From CAVUWL01 sp963700105 (GTDB lineage: Bacteria; Actinomycetota; Thermoleophilia; Solirubrobacterales; 70-9), in contig CAVOWL010000004.1 in the NCBI GenBank assembly GCA_963700105.1, positions 1,116,001-1,180,000 on the forward strand: DNA of 64,000 nucleotides. The letters are read 5' to 3'. Positions 43,931 through 52,880 of the stretch are shown here, in pieces. The notes below the pieces were generated by a model. That model saw only the letters and a program-made list of their open reading frames with translations. It searched no databases and was not told where the DNA came from. Numbering within the stretch: the first letter of the stretch is position 1; every line of letters begins with the position of its first letter. The position numbers and the translations under genes are program-made.

Positions 43931-44200
43931 ATGACTGAAAAGCCCGGATATACGGCATCCAAGCAGCAGCTGCTCAAACGCCTCGCCCGGGTCGAAGGAC
44001 AGGTTCGTGGCCTCAGTCGGATGGTCGATGAGGACCGCTACTGCATCGACATCGTCACCCAGATCCAAGCGGCCGAGGCCGCGCTGCACCGCGTTGCCCT
44101 TGGGCTCCTGGATGATCATGTGCGAAACTGCTTAGCCGACGAAGGAGCCGAGCGAGCAGATGAGTTGATGGATGCGGTAGGTCGGCTCGCTCGCGGCTAG
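43931..44200 (+). CDS. csoR: CsoR-family copper-sensing repressor
   Basis: This is an 89-residue all-helical repressor. The Cu(I)-binding triad Cys38, His63 and Cys67 has exactly the CsoR spacing (C-x24-H-x3-C), in RYCIDIVTQI and DDHVRNCLAD. RRxARVEGQVRGLxRMV is the DNA-binding helix (KRLARVEGQVRGLSRMVDED). ATG 43931 is chosen because the upstream 43895 start would cross the operator. On Cu(I) binding CsoR proteins release DNA and derepress; the perfect operator upstream implies autoregulation and control of the divergent permease-YHS gene. Confidence 0.92.
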   Translation: MTEKPGYTASKQQLLKRLARVEGQVRGLSRMVDEDRYCIDIVTQIQAAEAALHRVALGLLDDHVRNCLADEGAERADELMDAVGRLARG

Positions 44201-44271
44201 ATCCCCTAAGCGCAACGGAGCTCGGTTGAGCTACCGTGGCTCGGGGCGGTAACCCGGTTCTCGAAGAAACG

Positions 44272-45018
44272 ATGAAGGCAAGCTACGACGAGCTCGGGGA
44301 TGGCTACCGAGCGGTGCGCCAACCTGACCCACGGATTGCGGCGCGAATCGATTCGGCACTGGGCGGCGCGCGAAGCGTCATCAACGTCGGTGCTGGCACC
44401 GGCTCCTATGAGCCCACCAATCGAAACGTGACCGCGGTAGAGCCGTCGGAGGTGATGATCTCCCAGCGGCCACCCGGGTCTGCGCCGGTGATTAGGGCAA
44501 GCGCCGAACAGCTGCCGTTTGAGGACAACCGCTTTGACGCCGCGCTGGCCATCCTGACGATCCATCACTGGGCAGATCTCGAGGCTGGCTTGGCCGAGAT
44601 GCGTCGCGTCGCATCGAAACGTTTGGTCGTGGTGACCTTTGACCCCGAGATGCTCCGGGAGCTGTGGATCGTGCGCGATTACTTCCCGGCAATGGTCCGA
44701 TCTAAATCTGACCCCACATCGAGTTCCCGCATTGCGGCCAGATTGCCCAGCTCCCGAGAGGTGACCCTACCGGTCCCCGCGGATTGCAGCGATCATTTCT
44801 TCGCCGCGCTCTGGGCCAGGCCTGAGCTGTTCTTCCAAGCGCCTGTGCTGAAGCCGATGTGGGTGTGGCAGCGGCTCTCCAGGCAAGACAGACAGCAAGG
44901 ACAAGCGGCGCTTGCATCCGATTTAAAAAGCGGCCGTTGGGCGAAGCGTTACGGGCATCTCCTCGAGATGAAAGATCTCGATGTGGGCCTTCGCCTGGTG
45001 ATCTCAGAGCTTGCCTGA
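44272..45018 (+). CDS. Class I SAM-dependent methyltransferase
   Basis: This is a methyltransferase of about 248 residues (UbiE/Ubie-like type 11). YDELGDGYRAVRQPDPRIAARID precedes motif I VINVGAGTGSYEP, motif II VTAVEPSEVMI, then ASAEQLPFEDNRFDAALAIL, and motif post-II HHWADLEAGLAEMRRV. ATG 44272 starts immediately before the family N-terminus; GTG 44236 is a longer alternative. The acceptor is unknown. It follows csoR in the same direction after a gap of about 70 bases and is probably independent. Confidence 0.87.
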   Translation: MKASYDELGDGYRAVRQPDPRIAARIDSALGGARSVINVGAGTGSYEPTNRNVTAVEPSEVMISQRPPGSAPVIRASAEQLPFEDNRFDAALAILTIHHWADLEAGLAEMRRVASKRLVVVTFDPEMLRELWIVRDYFPAMVRSKSDPTSSSRIAARLPSSREVTLPVPADCSDHFFAALWARPELFFQAPVLKPMWVWQRLSRQDRQQGQAALASDLKSGRWAKRYGHLLEMKDLDVGLRLVISELA

Positions 45019-45141
45019 ATCCCAGCGCAGCGGTGCCGGCTTCACTCTCGAGCCAATCCGTGTGAGAAAAGTTGTAAGTCGCCGGTTATAGAGGCGCCGA
45101 TCTACGTTTAAAGACTCAGCTGGTCCGACCCTGCGCAGGCG

Positions 45142-45480
45142 TTATAGGTCACCCATCAGGGCAGCTCTTTTGTAACGGGTCGCTGCTTGAATCGGCACCA
45201 GCCTGTCTTCGGTACCATAAAAAAGCACAATTGGCAGATGGAAAATCTTCGGGTGCCGGAGTGTGTCTGGGTTTTCCCAATCGGCTTCAATCCGGGCTTG
45301 CAAACATCCACTCGACCGGCGCCGCGGCAAAGGAGGAAGTCCCATCTCTGTTGCATTAAAAGAGAGGATCGACTTCCAGTCGAGCGCCGGTAGGTCAAGG
45401 ACAAGGCCAGCGACCCGGTGCGCCGGTAACTGCCGCTGCGATCGGCAATCGTGCTGGCCTTCATCACAATTTGGTCAGCG
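45142..45480 (-). pseudogene. Remnant of an alpha/beta hydrolase C-terminal half
   Basis: The minus strand encodes HRVAGLVLDLPALDWKSILS followed without a stop by FHLPIVLFYGTEDRLVPIQAA and a stop at 45142. These are the acid-loop region of an alpha/beta hydrolase (strand, then GTEDRLVP). The nucleophile elbow, N-terminal half and C-terminal His segment are missing, and the fragment upstream is out of frame (ADQIVMKASTIADRS). It is a truncated, decayed gene. Confidence 0.55.
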
Positions 45481-45612
45481 TAACGAGCCCGAGAGCCAAG
45501 AATCCGTCATTGCCCAGACGGCCCAGGGCTGTCTGGGCAGACCCGGGGGCCGCTGTGATCAATGCCAGACACCCAACGCTGGCCTGCGACGCCGCCGACT
45601 CTGGTCAGCTAG

Positions 45613-46455
45613 GGTCGCTACGCCATCGTCGAGCAGAAACCCGAGTCGGATAATCAATGCCCCTCCTGCGGGACCGCACTAAGCGAGCCGGCTGGTGCCG
45701 ATTGCCCGAACTGCGGTGCGCTAATTTCACCCTCCGAACCAGCTGAGACAACTCACGATAATCGGCCGCTGATAGCCGCTGTCATGGGGTTGGCGCTGAT
45801 CGCCGTCGTGGCCGTCATCGTCTTCAGCGGCAACGAAACCTCCAGCACTGGCAACGGCGGCGCCATTAAGCTCCCAAGCCCGAAGGACCTGCCCAGCAGC
45901 ACAGTTGCCCTCGTCACACACGTCCCCGGGAAGCGGGGAACGATCTCGATCGCCGACCTCCATCACTCGATGGAACTCTCGAGCTCCCAAACGGGCCTTC
46001 GGGCTGCACCAAAGCCCGGTCAGCCGAAATACAAAAAGACCGAGGAAGCTGCGCTCGCCAGCCTCTTCGATCAGAAGGATGTTCAGGGACAGGCGCAGGA
46101 AATGGGGATCTCGGTCACGCCAAAGAAGGTGATATCCCAGTTCGAACTGATACGGAGAAAGAGTTTTAAGAGCGAGGCGCAATACGCGGCATTCCTCAAG
46201 AAATCTCACCTAACTCAGAGTGACGTCCTCGAACGGATCGAAGTTCAACTGCTCACGACTGCGATTCAAGCCAAGATCATTGAAGGCATTACGGGAAAGG
46301 CCGCGCAGCAGAAGGCCTTCTCAAAATTCGCAAGCGCCTTCTCGCAACGCTGGCGCTCAAGGACGGTTTGTGCACCTCGCTACGCTGTCGCGGGTTGCTC
46401 TAACGGCCCTCCCGTTGCATTGAGCAGCGGGGCTGCCCCAAGACCAGCCCCCTGA
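45613..46455 (+). CDS. Zinc-ribbon, membrane-anchored SurA_N/PrsA-like protein without a canonical start
   Basis: The frame is open from 45613 (after a TAG at 45610) to the TGA at 46455. It begins with a zinc ribbon (QCPSCGTAL, DCPNCGALI), then a transmembrane helix (LIAAVMGLALIAVVAVIVF), a SurA_N-like domain (EEAALASLFDQKDVQGQAQEMG; SQFELIRRKSFKSEAQYAAFL) and the family tail RTVCAPRYAVAGCSNGPP. No ATG, GTG or TTG precedes the zinc ribbon in frame; ATC 45625 is the only near-cognate codon. ATG 45784 would delete the ribbon and half of the helix. It is either a start-codon loss or an assembly error. A periplasmic foldase-like role is inferred. Confidence 0.65.
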   Translation, partial: GRYAIVEQKPESDNQCPSCGTALSEPAGADCPNCGALISPSEPAETTHDNRPLIAAVMGLALIAVVAVIVFSGNETSSTGNGGAIKLPSPKDLPSSTVALVTHVPGKRGTISIADLHHSMELSSSQTGLRAAPKPGQPKYKKTEEAALASLFDQKDVQGQAQEMGISVTPKKVISQFELIRRKSFKSEAQYAAFLKKSHLTQSDVLERIEVQLLTTAIQAKIIEGITGKAAQQKAFSKFASAFSQRWRSRTVCAPRYAVAGCSNGPPVALSSGAAPRPAP

Positions 46456-46494
46456 CAAGGCCAATGGCCAACCGGGCGCCCCGGCATTCCATCA

Positions 46495-48090
46495 CTAAAG
46501 CGGCTTCAAGCGGGTCCGTTCAATCCGAGCGAGCTTGCGTTTGAGACGTTTGAATTCCGCGTCCTCCCTGGGCGTACGTTTGTGCCCATTGTAGGCCAGG
46601 TTCCTCGTCTCCAGCGGATCGTTCTTGAGGTCATACATCTCCCACTGCGGCCTCTTTTTGTGTTCAACATCGTGGTACCTCGCCAACTTCCATCGCTCTT
46701 CCCGAATACTGACTATATGGTTCGGCGGTTTGGGATAGGGGCCCTGGGCCTGTCCGGATTGAAAATCGTCATAGGTGAATACGACGTAGTTCTGGGTTGA
46801 GCGGTGTCGGGATGGGTCAAGGACCAATTCCGAGTAGTCGACTCCCTCCCAATCCGAACGGTCACTGCTCGGCGTCTCGGCCAGACTCGCCAAGGTCGGC
46901 AAGAAATCAACGTGAGAAACGAGTGCGTCGGATTGGACGGCGGAGGGAAAGAGCTTTGGATTGGAATAGACGAGCGGGACTCGCGTTGCCTCCTCATAGA
47001 AGTTGAAATTCTTTTGACGCAATCCACCATGAGCTAAACCCATCTCCCCATGGTCCGCGGTGCGAACCACCAGGGTATTGTCGTAAATGCCAATCTCTTC
47101 CAGCTTGTTGAGAACATTGACCAGGTAGCTATCGGAGGAGCGCATCAGATTGCCGTAGAAATTCAGGTAATTGCGCCGCTGGAAGTTATTCCTGGGTTTT
47201 CCGGTCAGGTTGAAAATCCGCAAAAATTCCGCTTGGACTGTGGGCTTGGTTGAAAGATCTTCTTCACCCGTGGCGGGAGTGCCGATTGTCCCCTCCAACC
47301 ACGAGTTGTCATAGCCTGCTTCCTCGAATGCTTTGTTTGGGTAGAAGAGTACGTCGTGGGGATTGACCACCGAAATCACCATGAAGAAGGGCTGTTGCTG
47401 AGCGGCGGCCGAGCTCAAGTACTGCAGCGCACCCTCTGTTCCAGCCGCCGCCTCGCCGGTTTGGTTTATGAATCGCCCGTCGTTATCGACGAAGCCGCCA
47501 CCAGCCTCCGGCACGGTTTGGTTGGCGCCGGCATCGGGTGGATTCCAGCGCAAAAAACCATACTTTTCAAGATCGGCTGGTACCGCTTCCTTGCCGGCGG
47601 GTTTCGAGCAGTGCCACTTGCCCTTGTAGACTACGTTGTACCCTGCGGCTTTCATAACAGAGGCGGGGTTCTTAAGGTCGACCGGCAGTTCCACCTGCGG
47701 ATATTCGGACTCAGGCATGTTTTCCTCCAGGGTGTACTTGACCCCGTGCTGGGCGGGAAAGTAGCCGCTCATCAATGTGGAGCGGGCTGGGGAGCACATG
47801 CAGGCGTTTGTGAAGGCGCGTTCGAAGCTGAGCCCGTGACGGCGCAATCGTCTCATTCCCGGGAGGTTCTGGCGCAGCCAACTCGCTGGAAAGTGCTGGA
47901 TCGCACGCTCCTGGTCAGTTAAGAACAAAATGATGTTCATCCCGGCAACCTCGCGCCGCTTTCCCACCTCAGTCCGTGCCCGCGCAATCCCCGCCCCCTT
48001 TGAAAGCAGCAGCGCCGAGGCTGCGGTCGCCCCGGTACCGAGTAGCTCCTTGCGCGTCAAACCGCCCTTACGATCATCGGATCGACTCAT
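46495..48090 (-). CDS. Exported type I sulfatase
   Basis: This is a 531-residue sulfatase. The formylglycine site is Cys99 (MCSPARSTLMSGY, i.e. C-x-P-x-R). ILFLTDQERAIQHFP supplies metal-binding residues, GKWHCSKPAG the active-site Lys and His, and TADHGEMGLAHGG the other metal ligands. An N-terminal hydrophobic segment with TRKELLGTGATAASALLL resembles a Tat signal with a degenerate twin arginine (TRK). Type I sulfatases need a formylglycine-generating enzyme, which is not in this window. GGAGGAG lies four bases before the ATG. It is probably a scavenger of sulfate esters. Confidence 0.93.
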   Translation of the reverse strand: MSRSDDRKGGLTRKELLGTGATAASALLLSKGAGIARARTEVGKRREVAGMNIILFLTDQERAIQHFPASWLRQNLPGMRRLRRHGLSFERAFTNACMCSPARSTLMSGYFPAQHGVKYTLEENMPESEYPQVELPVDLKNPASVMKAAGYNVVYKGKWHCSKPAGKEAVPADLEKYGFLRWNPPDAGANQTVPEAGGGFVDNDGRFINQTGEAAAGTEGALQYLSSAAAQQQPFFMVISVVNPHDVLFYPNKAFEEAGYDNSWLEGTIGTPATGEEDLSTKPTVQAEFLRIFNLTGKPRNNFQRRNYLNFYGNLMRSSDSYLVNVLNKLEEIGIYDNTLVVRTADHGEMGLAHGGLRQKNFNFYEEATRVPLVYSNPKLFPSAVQSDALVSHVDFLPTLASLAETPSSDRSDWEGVDYSELVLDPSRHRSTQNYVVFTYDDFQSGQAQGPYPKPPNHIVSIREERWKLARYHDVEHKKRPQWEMYDLKNDPLETRNLAYNGHKRTPREDAEFKRLKRKLARIERTRLKPL

Positions 48091-48129
48091 CTACTCCTCC
48101 ATTGGTTGGAAGCCTTCACGGTCTGGTGC

Positions 48130-49590
48130 CTAGCTCGACGTGCTGCGCTTGTGGGCGGTGTTCCGCCTGAAGACATCAACGGCGTTACTGGCGAAGGACG
48201 TCGAGTACAGATTGCGACCATCGGGACTCAGCGCGATCGAGCTCACGCCGCGCAGCGCACGGGCGGGCGTGCAGCCGGCAACCGATCGAAGCGCAAGGCA
48301 GCCAGCCCGTCCAGGCCTCTGGGCGACCGAGCCGGATCTCCTGGCGCGATCGAGGACCGCGATTGCACCGGTCGTGAACGCCGCGGCATATACGTTTGCC
48401 CCTTCCGGGGAAACGGCGATACCCTCGGGGGCAATTAAAGCTCGACCAAATGAGCAACCGACGGCGCGCAGGTACACGAGGCACCCGGACGTGCCCGGCT
48501 TCTGCGCGAGAGTTCCCGAAGAGGTCGAGGCTGTGAACGAGGTGACGCTGTTGCTAAACAGCGAAGTCACGTACACATCACCGTCGCTTGGACTGACTGC
48601 CACAGCGTTGGCGCCACCCAACTCGACCCCGGTGGCACAACCTATGATCGTAACTTCGACGATGCACCCGCTTCCGTTGATAGCCTGGGTGAGGCTCCCG
48701 GTGGACGGATCGCGGACCAAAACTGCCACGGCATTTGATACGGCCGACGCTACGTAAACGTTCTCGCCGTTGCCGCTGATCGCCAAGCCCTCCGGAGCGC
48801 CCAATGCAATCCCGGGGGCGCAGCCGCTGATCGCTTCCGCGACGCAGCCACTCTGACCAGCTGACTGGATGAGCTCGCCGCTGGACCCTTCACGATCGAA
48901 GACGGCCACGGCGTTGCCGAAAAATGAACCTACGTAGACATTTTTCCCGTCGGGGCTCACCACAACGACATCCGGACCGACCAACGCACGAGCGCTGGCG
49001 CAGCCGGGGATCGCCAGCCCCGAGACACATCCGCCACCACCTGGGAGTTGACTGAGCGCCCCCGTGGATCGGTTTCGGCTAAACACGGTGAGGGCATTGC
49101 TCGCCCGCGAGGTCGCGTATACATTGCGTCCGTCAGGGCTGACTGCTACCGAGTTTGGGCCGTCGAGTCCGACAGCACTCGCGCACCCACTCGCACCACC
49201 TGCCGCGATGCAGCCCGCCGCACCTTTTGACTGGGTCAAAGTGCCCGTGCGTGCGTTCCGCGCGAATACCGCAATTGCGTCACTGCCTGAGGAGGCGACG
49301 TAGACATTGCGACCATCGGGGCTGATCGCGATCGCTCTTGATCCAAGGAACGGCCCCGGACCCTTGAGTGCCCGGGCTTTCGCGCAGCCACCCGGGGGTC
49401 CAGCCCGATCTACCAAACAGCCATGCAATCCGGACAGCTGGGTCAGCGCCCCGAGATGGCGTGACTGGCCACCGCGGTGAGATTTTGCGCTCCCGGCCAA
49501 GGCGCTCACCGGGAGACTCAGCGCCACCGATGCGACCAGCGTGCCGACCCATAAGGGCAGAACACGAACGTATCGGTTAAATGTCGGCAC
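48130..49590 (-). CDS. Secreted seven-bladed YVTN-type propeller with paired cysteines
   Basis: This is a 486-residue exported protein starting at GTG 49590 (GGAGAG lies about eight bases upstream) with a signal segment at about residues 7-33. Seven blades of about 60 residues follow, each ending S-P-x-G-x-N-V-Y-x-x-S (SPDGRNVYVAS). Each blade opens with G-C and a second Cys 8-14 residues later, giving about 14 cysteines. This is the YVTN/lactonase-like propeller, but no lactonase site is visible. A longer frame to 49833 adds unrelated sequence. Secreted YVTN propellers in this group are presumed surface binding proteins. Confidence 0.82.
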   Translation of the reverse strand: MPTFNRYVRVLPLWVGTLVASVALSLPVSALAGSAKSHRGGQSRHLGALTQLSGLHGCLVDRAGPPGGCAKARALKGPGPFLGSRAIAISPDGRNVYVASSGSDAIAVFARNARTGTLTQSKGAAGCIAAGGASGCASAVGLDGPNSVAVSPDGRNVYATSRASNALTVFSRNRSTGALSQLPGGGGCVSGLAIPGCASARALVGPDVVVVSPDGKNVYVGSFFGNAVAVFDREGSSGELIQSAGQSGCVAEAISGCAPGIALGAPEGLAISGNGENVYVASAVSNAVAVLVRDPSTGSLTQAINGSGCIVEVTIIGCATGVELGGANAVAVSPSDGDVYVTSLFSNSVTSFTASTSSGTLAQKPGTSGCLVYLRAVGCSFGRALIAPEGIAVSPEGANVYAAAFTTGAIAVLDRARRSGSVAQRPGRAGCLALRSVAGCTPARALRGVSSIALSPDGRNLYSTSFASNAVDVFRRNTAHKRSTSS

Positions 49591-50293
49591 CGCAGGAACT
49601 CTCCGTCCCGGGAATCGCTGATTCGCAGAAGTTACTTGCAATGAGGGTAGCCCCTCGACCGGGATACCGCTGACGAGGCAGCTGGCCCGCTCTCCTCTAC
49701 CAACCCCTTCAGGCCTGTTTAGGGCCGGCGCTACCGAGGCAGAAGGGTGATCCGGTGCCCTGGGGCCGGGCGAAGCGTCCCTGTTGTTGTCGGGTCGAGT
49801 TGAAACTGTCAACTGCGACATCTTTCCCCGCAACTACCGGCGCCCTCGCACCAGCGTCCCACCCGTAGAACGGATCCAAAGCGGGTCAATCCCTGGCGGC
49901 CAGCCGCCTCATCTTGCAGGCAGATCGGGCCTTTGCTCACCTCAAAGCGCGGTGCTCGAGCCCGGCGCCTGAAGGAGCGAACCCACCGGGCCGGCCCCCG
50001 CCCGATGAAACCAAATCCACGCTGGGAGGGTCACGGCAAAGAATGCTGGCCTCAAAGGCTAAGAGCGAGAATCCCCGACCCAGAGCCCTAAGCGCGGAGC
50101 GCACCAAAGCTGAGATTGACAACAAGGTAAGTCACATCAGCGACAGACCGCAAGCTTCGCTTCGCCAGATCAATGAAAACTGGGAGCCGGGGTCGGGCAC
50201 GGGCCCGCATGGTGCTCGAGCGGGATCTGCATTCCGCAGTGGGCAATTCGCGGGTCCTGCGAGGCAGACCGGGTCGGATCGAGGACGCCAGCG
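49591..50293. other. About 700-bp region between divergent secreted-protein genes
   Basis: It contains the upstream part of the 49833 reading frame, which lacks family features, and otherwise no recognised gene. A 17-base string (CCGGCCCCCGCCCGATG at 49991-50007) also occurs at 20698-20714; this is probably chance in GC-rich DNA. No RNA or terminator was seen. Confidence 0.35.
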
Positions 50294-51043
50294 ATGTGGA
50301 CTGCAATCATGTTGGTTATCAACAAAGGGGCTCATCTTCTGATTGGCATGGTCCTTGCCGTGACTTTGTTTGCACCGGCGCAAGCGCTCGCGCAGGCGCG
50401 CACGGTCTCCGTAGACGGCTCGGTGAGCCAACAGGTTCCAAACGACTCCGCCGGGCTGGGCTTCTCGGTAAGCGCGAGCGGGGGCAGCCGATTGGCAGCG
50501 CTAAGGGCGGTGTCAAGGCGCTTGGGAGCCGTCATAACCGTGGTCCAAGCAGCGCCGGGCGTCGGGGCGGGAAACGTAACGACCGGACAGGTTTCGGTAA
50601 GGCGACTCAGGTCAAGTAAACACGACGACTACCTGGCAAGTGAGGGAATCAGCGTAACCACGCACCAGCCCCTTCAGGCGGGGGAACTGATCAGCGCAGC
50701 CCTCAGGGCTGGAGCGACCGGCACCCGTGGGCCGACCTTTTTCGTTGGGAGCTCCGAACTCGCCTACAACCAAGCCCTTGCCGCTGCATTCGAGCAAGCC
50801 AAAACAAAGGCGGCGGCCTTGGCCGGGGAGGCCGGTGCCTCGCTGGGTGCAGTGATCAGCATCGAAGAAGGGGGCGCGGTCAGCACCCCCCCGGTTTCCC
50901 CTGGAAAGGCGAGTCCCGGGTGCAGGAGCGTCGCTCCGCCCACAACAGCCAGCGGTTCAGCCTGCGTTTCACCCGAACCCCCGGTCAATCCCGGAACCTC
51001 TACGGTGACTGCCACCGTACACGTCGTTTTCGAACTTCTGTAA
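50294..51043 (+). CDS. Exported SIMPL-domain (DUF541) protein
   Basis: This is a 249-residue protein with a signal peptide at about residues 12-35 (IGMVLAVTLFAPAQALAQA). Residues about 37-249 are a SIMPL domain: RTVSVDGSVSQQVPNDSAGLGFSV opens it, ITVVQAAPGVGAGNVTTGQVSVR follows, and the segment YNQALAAAFEQAKTKAAALAGEAGASLGAVISIEE is diagnostic. Family proteins are periplasmic or extracellular with unknown molecular role. An insertion with three Cys precedes the last strand. An in-frame ATG at 50309 is an alternative start. Confidence 0.85.
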   Translation: MWTAIMLVINKGAHLLIGMVLAVTLFAPAQALAQARTVSVDGSVSQQVPNDSAGLGFSVSASGGSRLAALRAVSRRLGAVITVVQAAPGVGAGNVTTGQVSVRRLRSSKHDDYLASEGISVTTHQPLQAGELISAALRAGATGTRGPTFFVGSSELAYNQALAAAFEQAKTKAAALAGEAGASLGAVISIEEGGAVSTPPVSPGKASPGCRSVAPPTTASGSACVSPEPPVNPGTSTVTATVHVVFELL

Positions 51044-51283
51044 CCGCTGGCGCCGGTCGGCTAGGTTGAGAAGCAGCACAGGGACGGGCGATCCCGTTTT
51101 CCCGCGCAGGTCTGCCGTTTATGAGCGAGGCCTGACGCGCGGTCGTTGTCCGAATCTCGAATATTTGCAGGCGGTCACGGCCCCCTGCGCAGCCTCCGCA
51201 CGCAAACGCCATGGCGCGGAGCGAAGGAACCAGTTGGGCGGAACTTTTGCCCGCGGACGCCGACTGGCCAGCCAGCCAGTAGG

Positions 51284-52549
51284 ATGGCGAGCGTGTCAGC
51301 CCAGGGCGAGATCGCGGCCGGAACAGGCGACATCAACGATGCGCTCGTGCTGGAGCGTGAGAACTGGGTGGGCGGGCCACCGCTGGAGCTTTTCAAGCGA
51401 ATGCGCCGTGAGTGCCCAATCCACTGGACCTCGGAGGTCACCGAACTCCCTGCGGCCAAGGGCTTTTGGTCGGTGACCACGGCGGATGACGTCCACGCCG
51501 TCAGCCGCGATTGGCAGACCTACTCCTCTGAACTCGGCGGGGTGGTGGTGATCGACGAGGTCTTTCCGATTGAGCTTGCGCGGGCAATGTTCATCGGCAT
51601 GGATCCGCCCAAACACGATCGGCTCAAGGCTCTCTTCCAGGCGGGCTTCACTCCAAAGCGGATCGCCGCCCACGAGGAGGCGATCCGCGAGATCGTCATC
51701 AGGGTCCTCGAGCGCCTTGAGGGTCGTGCTAGCTGCGACCTGGTCGCCGACGTCGCCCAGCCTGCCGTCTCGCGCGTGATCGGCAGCTTTATGGGCATTC
51801 CCGAGGAGGACGATCGGGCCTGGGCGGAGCTGATGAACACAGCGCTTGCGGCCAGCGATCCCGACTACAGCCCATCGGTCGACAACGTTGAAGAGACGAT
51901 CCAAAAGGCGATCGAGCAGGTCTTCGCGCGCTGCAACAAGATGATCGCCCAGCGACGCGAGAACCCAACCGATGACCTGACCAGCGTCCTCGTGCACGCC
52001 GAGATCGATGGCGAAAAGCTCGAGGACCACGAGATCGTGATGGGATTCTTCCTCCTCGTCGCGGCCGGTAACGACAGCACCAAGGCGACTTATTGCAGCG
52101 CCATGCGGGCCCTGATCGAAAATGCGGATCAACGCCAGCTACTACTGGAGGACCCCTCGCTGATTCCCGGCGCGGTTGAGGAGTCGCTGCGAATGTTCCC
52201 CGCCTTCGCCCACTTCCGCCGCACCGCAACAAAAGACGCGGTCCTTAACGGACAGGAGATCAGGGAGGGCGAGAAGGTTGTGATGTGGTACGCGTCCTCT
52301 AACCGTGATGAGACTCGCTATGAGGATCCAGACCGCTTTGACGTCCTGCGAAACCCCGAGCACCAGGCCTTCGGCGCCGGTGGCCGCCACTTCTGTCTCG
52401 GGACCGCCCTGGCACGCCTCGAGCTGAAGATCCTGCTCGAGGAGACGCTGGCGCGGTATCCGAATATGAAACTCGGGGGTGAGCCGATCTTCGTTGAGTC
52501 GGCCTTCCTCAACCAGCTGAAATCGCTTCCAGTTCGGCTCTCTGAGTAG
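51284..52549 (+). CDS. Cytochrome P450
   Basis: This is a 421-residue class I bacterial P450. The heme ligand is Cys371 in FGAGGRHFCLGTALAR. The I-helix reads LLVAAGNDSTK (oxygen-activating Asp-Ser in place of the classical Gly-Thr pattern) and the K-helix ExxR is EESLR. The CYP-type HDRLKALFQAGFTPKRI segment is also present. ATG 51284 follows AGG and fits the family length; the 51146 start adds 46 shadow residues. No ferredoxin gene is adjacent, so electron partners are elsewhere. The substrate is unknown. Confidence 0.93.
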   Translation: MASVSAQGEIAAGTGDINDALVLERENWVGGPPLELFKRMRRECPIHWTSEVTELPAAKGFWSVTTADDVHAVSRDWQTYSSELGGVVVIDEVFPIELARAMFIGMDPPKHDRLKALFQAGFTPKRIAAHEEAIREIVIRVLERLEGRASCDLVADVAQPAVSRVIGSFMGIPEEDDRAWAELMNTALAASDPDYSPSVDNVEETIQKAIEQVFARCNKMIAQRRENPTDDLTSVLVHAEIDGEKLEDHEIVMGFFLLVAAGNDSTKATYCSAMRALIENADQRQLLLEDPSLIPGAVEESLRMFPAFAHFRRTATKDAVLNGQEIREGEKVVMWYASSNRDETRYEDPDRFDVLRNPEHQAFGAGGRHFCLGTALARLELKILLEETLARYPNMKLGGEPIFVESAFLNQLKSLPVRLSE

Positions 52550-52880
52550 TACGGGGGTCAAAGCGGCCGCCACGCGGCGACCAACTGTTTTTGCGGCGCG
52601 GCGACAAGCTCATTTGCAAGTTGTGAATCGGGGTGACCGTCGCTCCCCTCAAGACCTCCTCGGCGCCGCGGCGATGCGTCGCTCGCTGTCGAGCAGCAGG
52701 GGAACCGGACTGTCGATTAGCTCATGCCTGGCATGCCCGTAGAGCTGGATCGTGTCGCGGCCTAGGCTGGGGCGATCACCTGCGGGACCGTCGAGGCCGG
52801 TCCGAGCATCTTGTGGCGCAGGCTGATATGTTTGCTAAAGCAAGTTTGTCCTAGCAAGCAACTTAAGGAGCCCAGTTACC
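52550..52880. other. Intergenic region with a possible start-less minus-strand frame
   Basis: On the minus strand, 52649 to about 52835 is open with strong GC third-position bias (segment DTIQLYGHARHELIDSPVPL) but has no start codon and no family match that I recognise. It may be the tail of a decayed gene. The plus strand of this stretch holds the promoter and operator of the yceI gene. Confidence 0.25.
52832..52843. promoter_or_regulatory. Candidate MarR operator before yceI
   Basis: TTGCT-AA-AGCAA is an exact inverted repeat 38 bases upstream of the yceI ATG. AAGGAG at 52865-52870 is the ribosome site. The MarR gene follows yceI, which suggests autoregulation through this site. Confidence 0.45.

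Noticed and set aside
20698..50007. Seventeen-base string CCGGCCCCCGCCCGATG present at 20698-20714 and 49991-50007
   Set aside because: Very GC-rich and expected about once by chance in 64 kb of this composition; flanks do not align.
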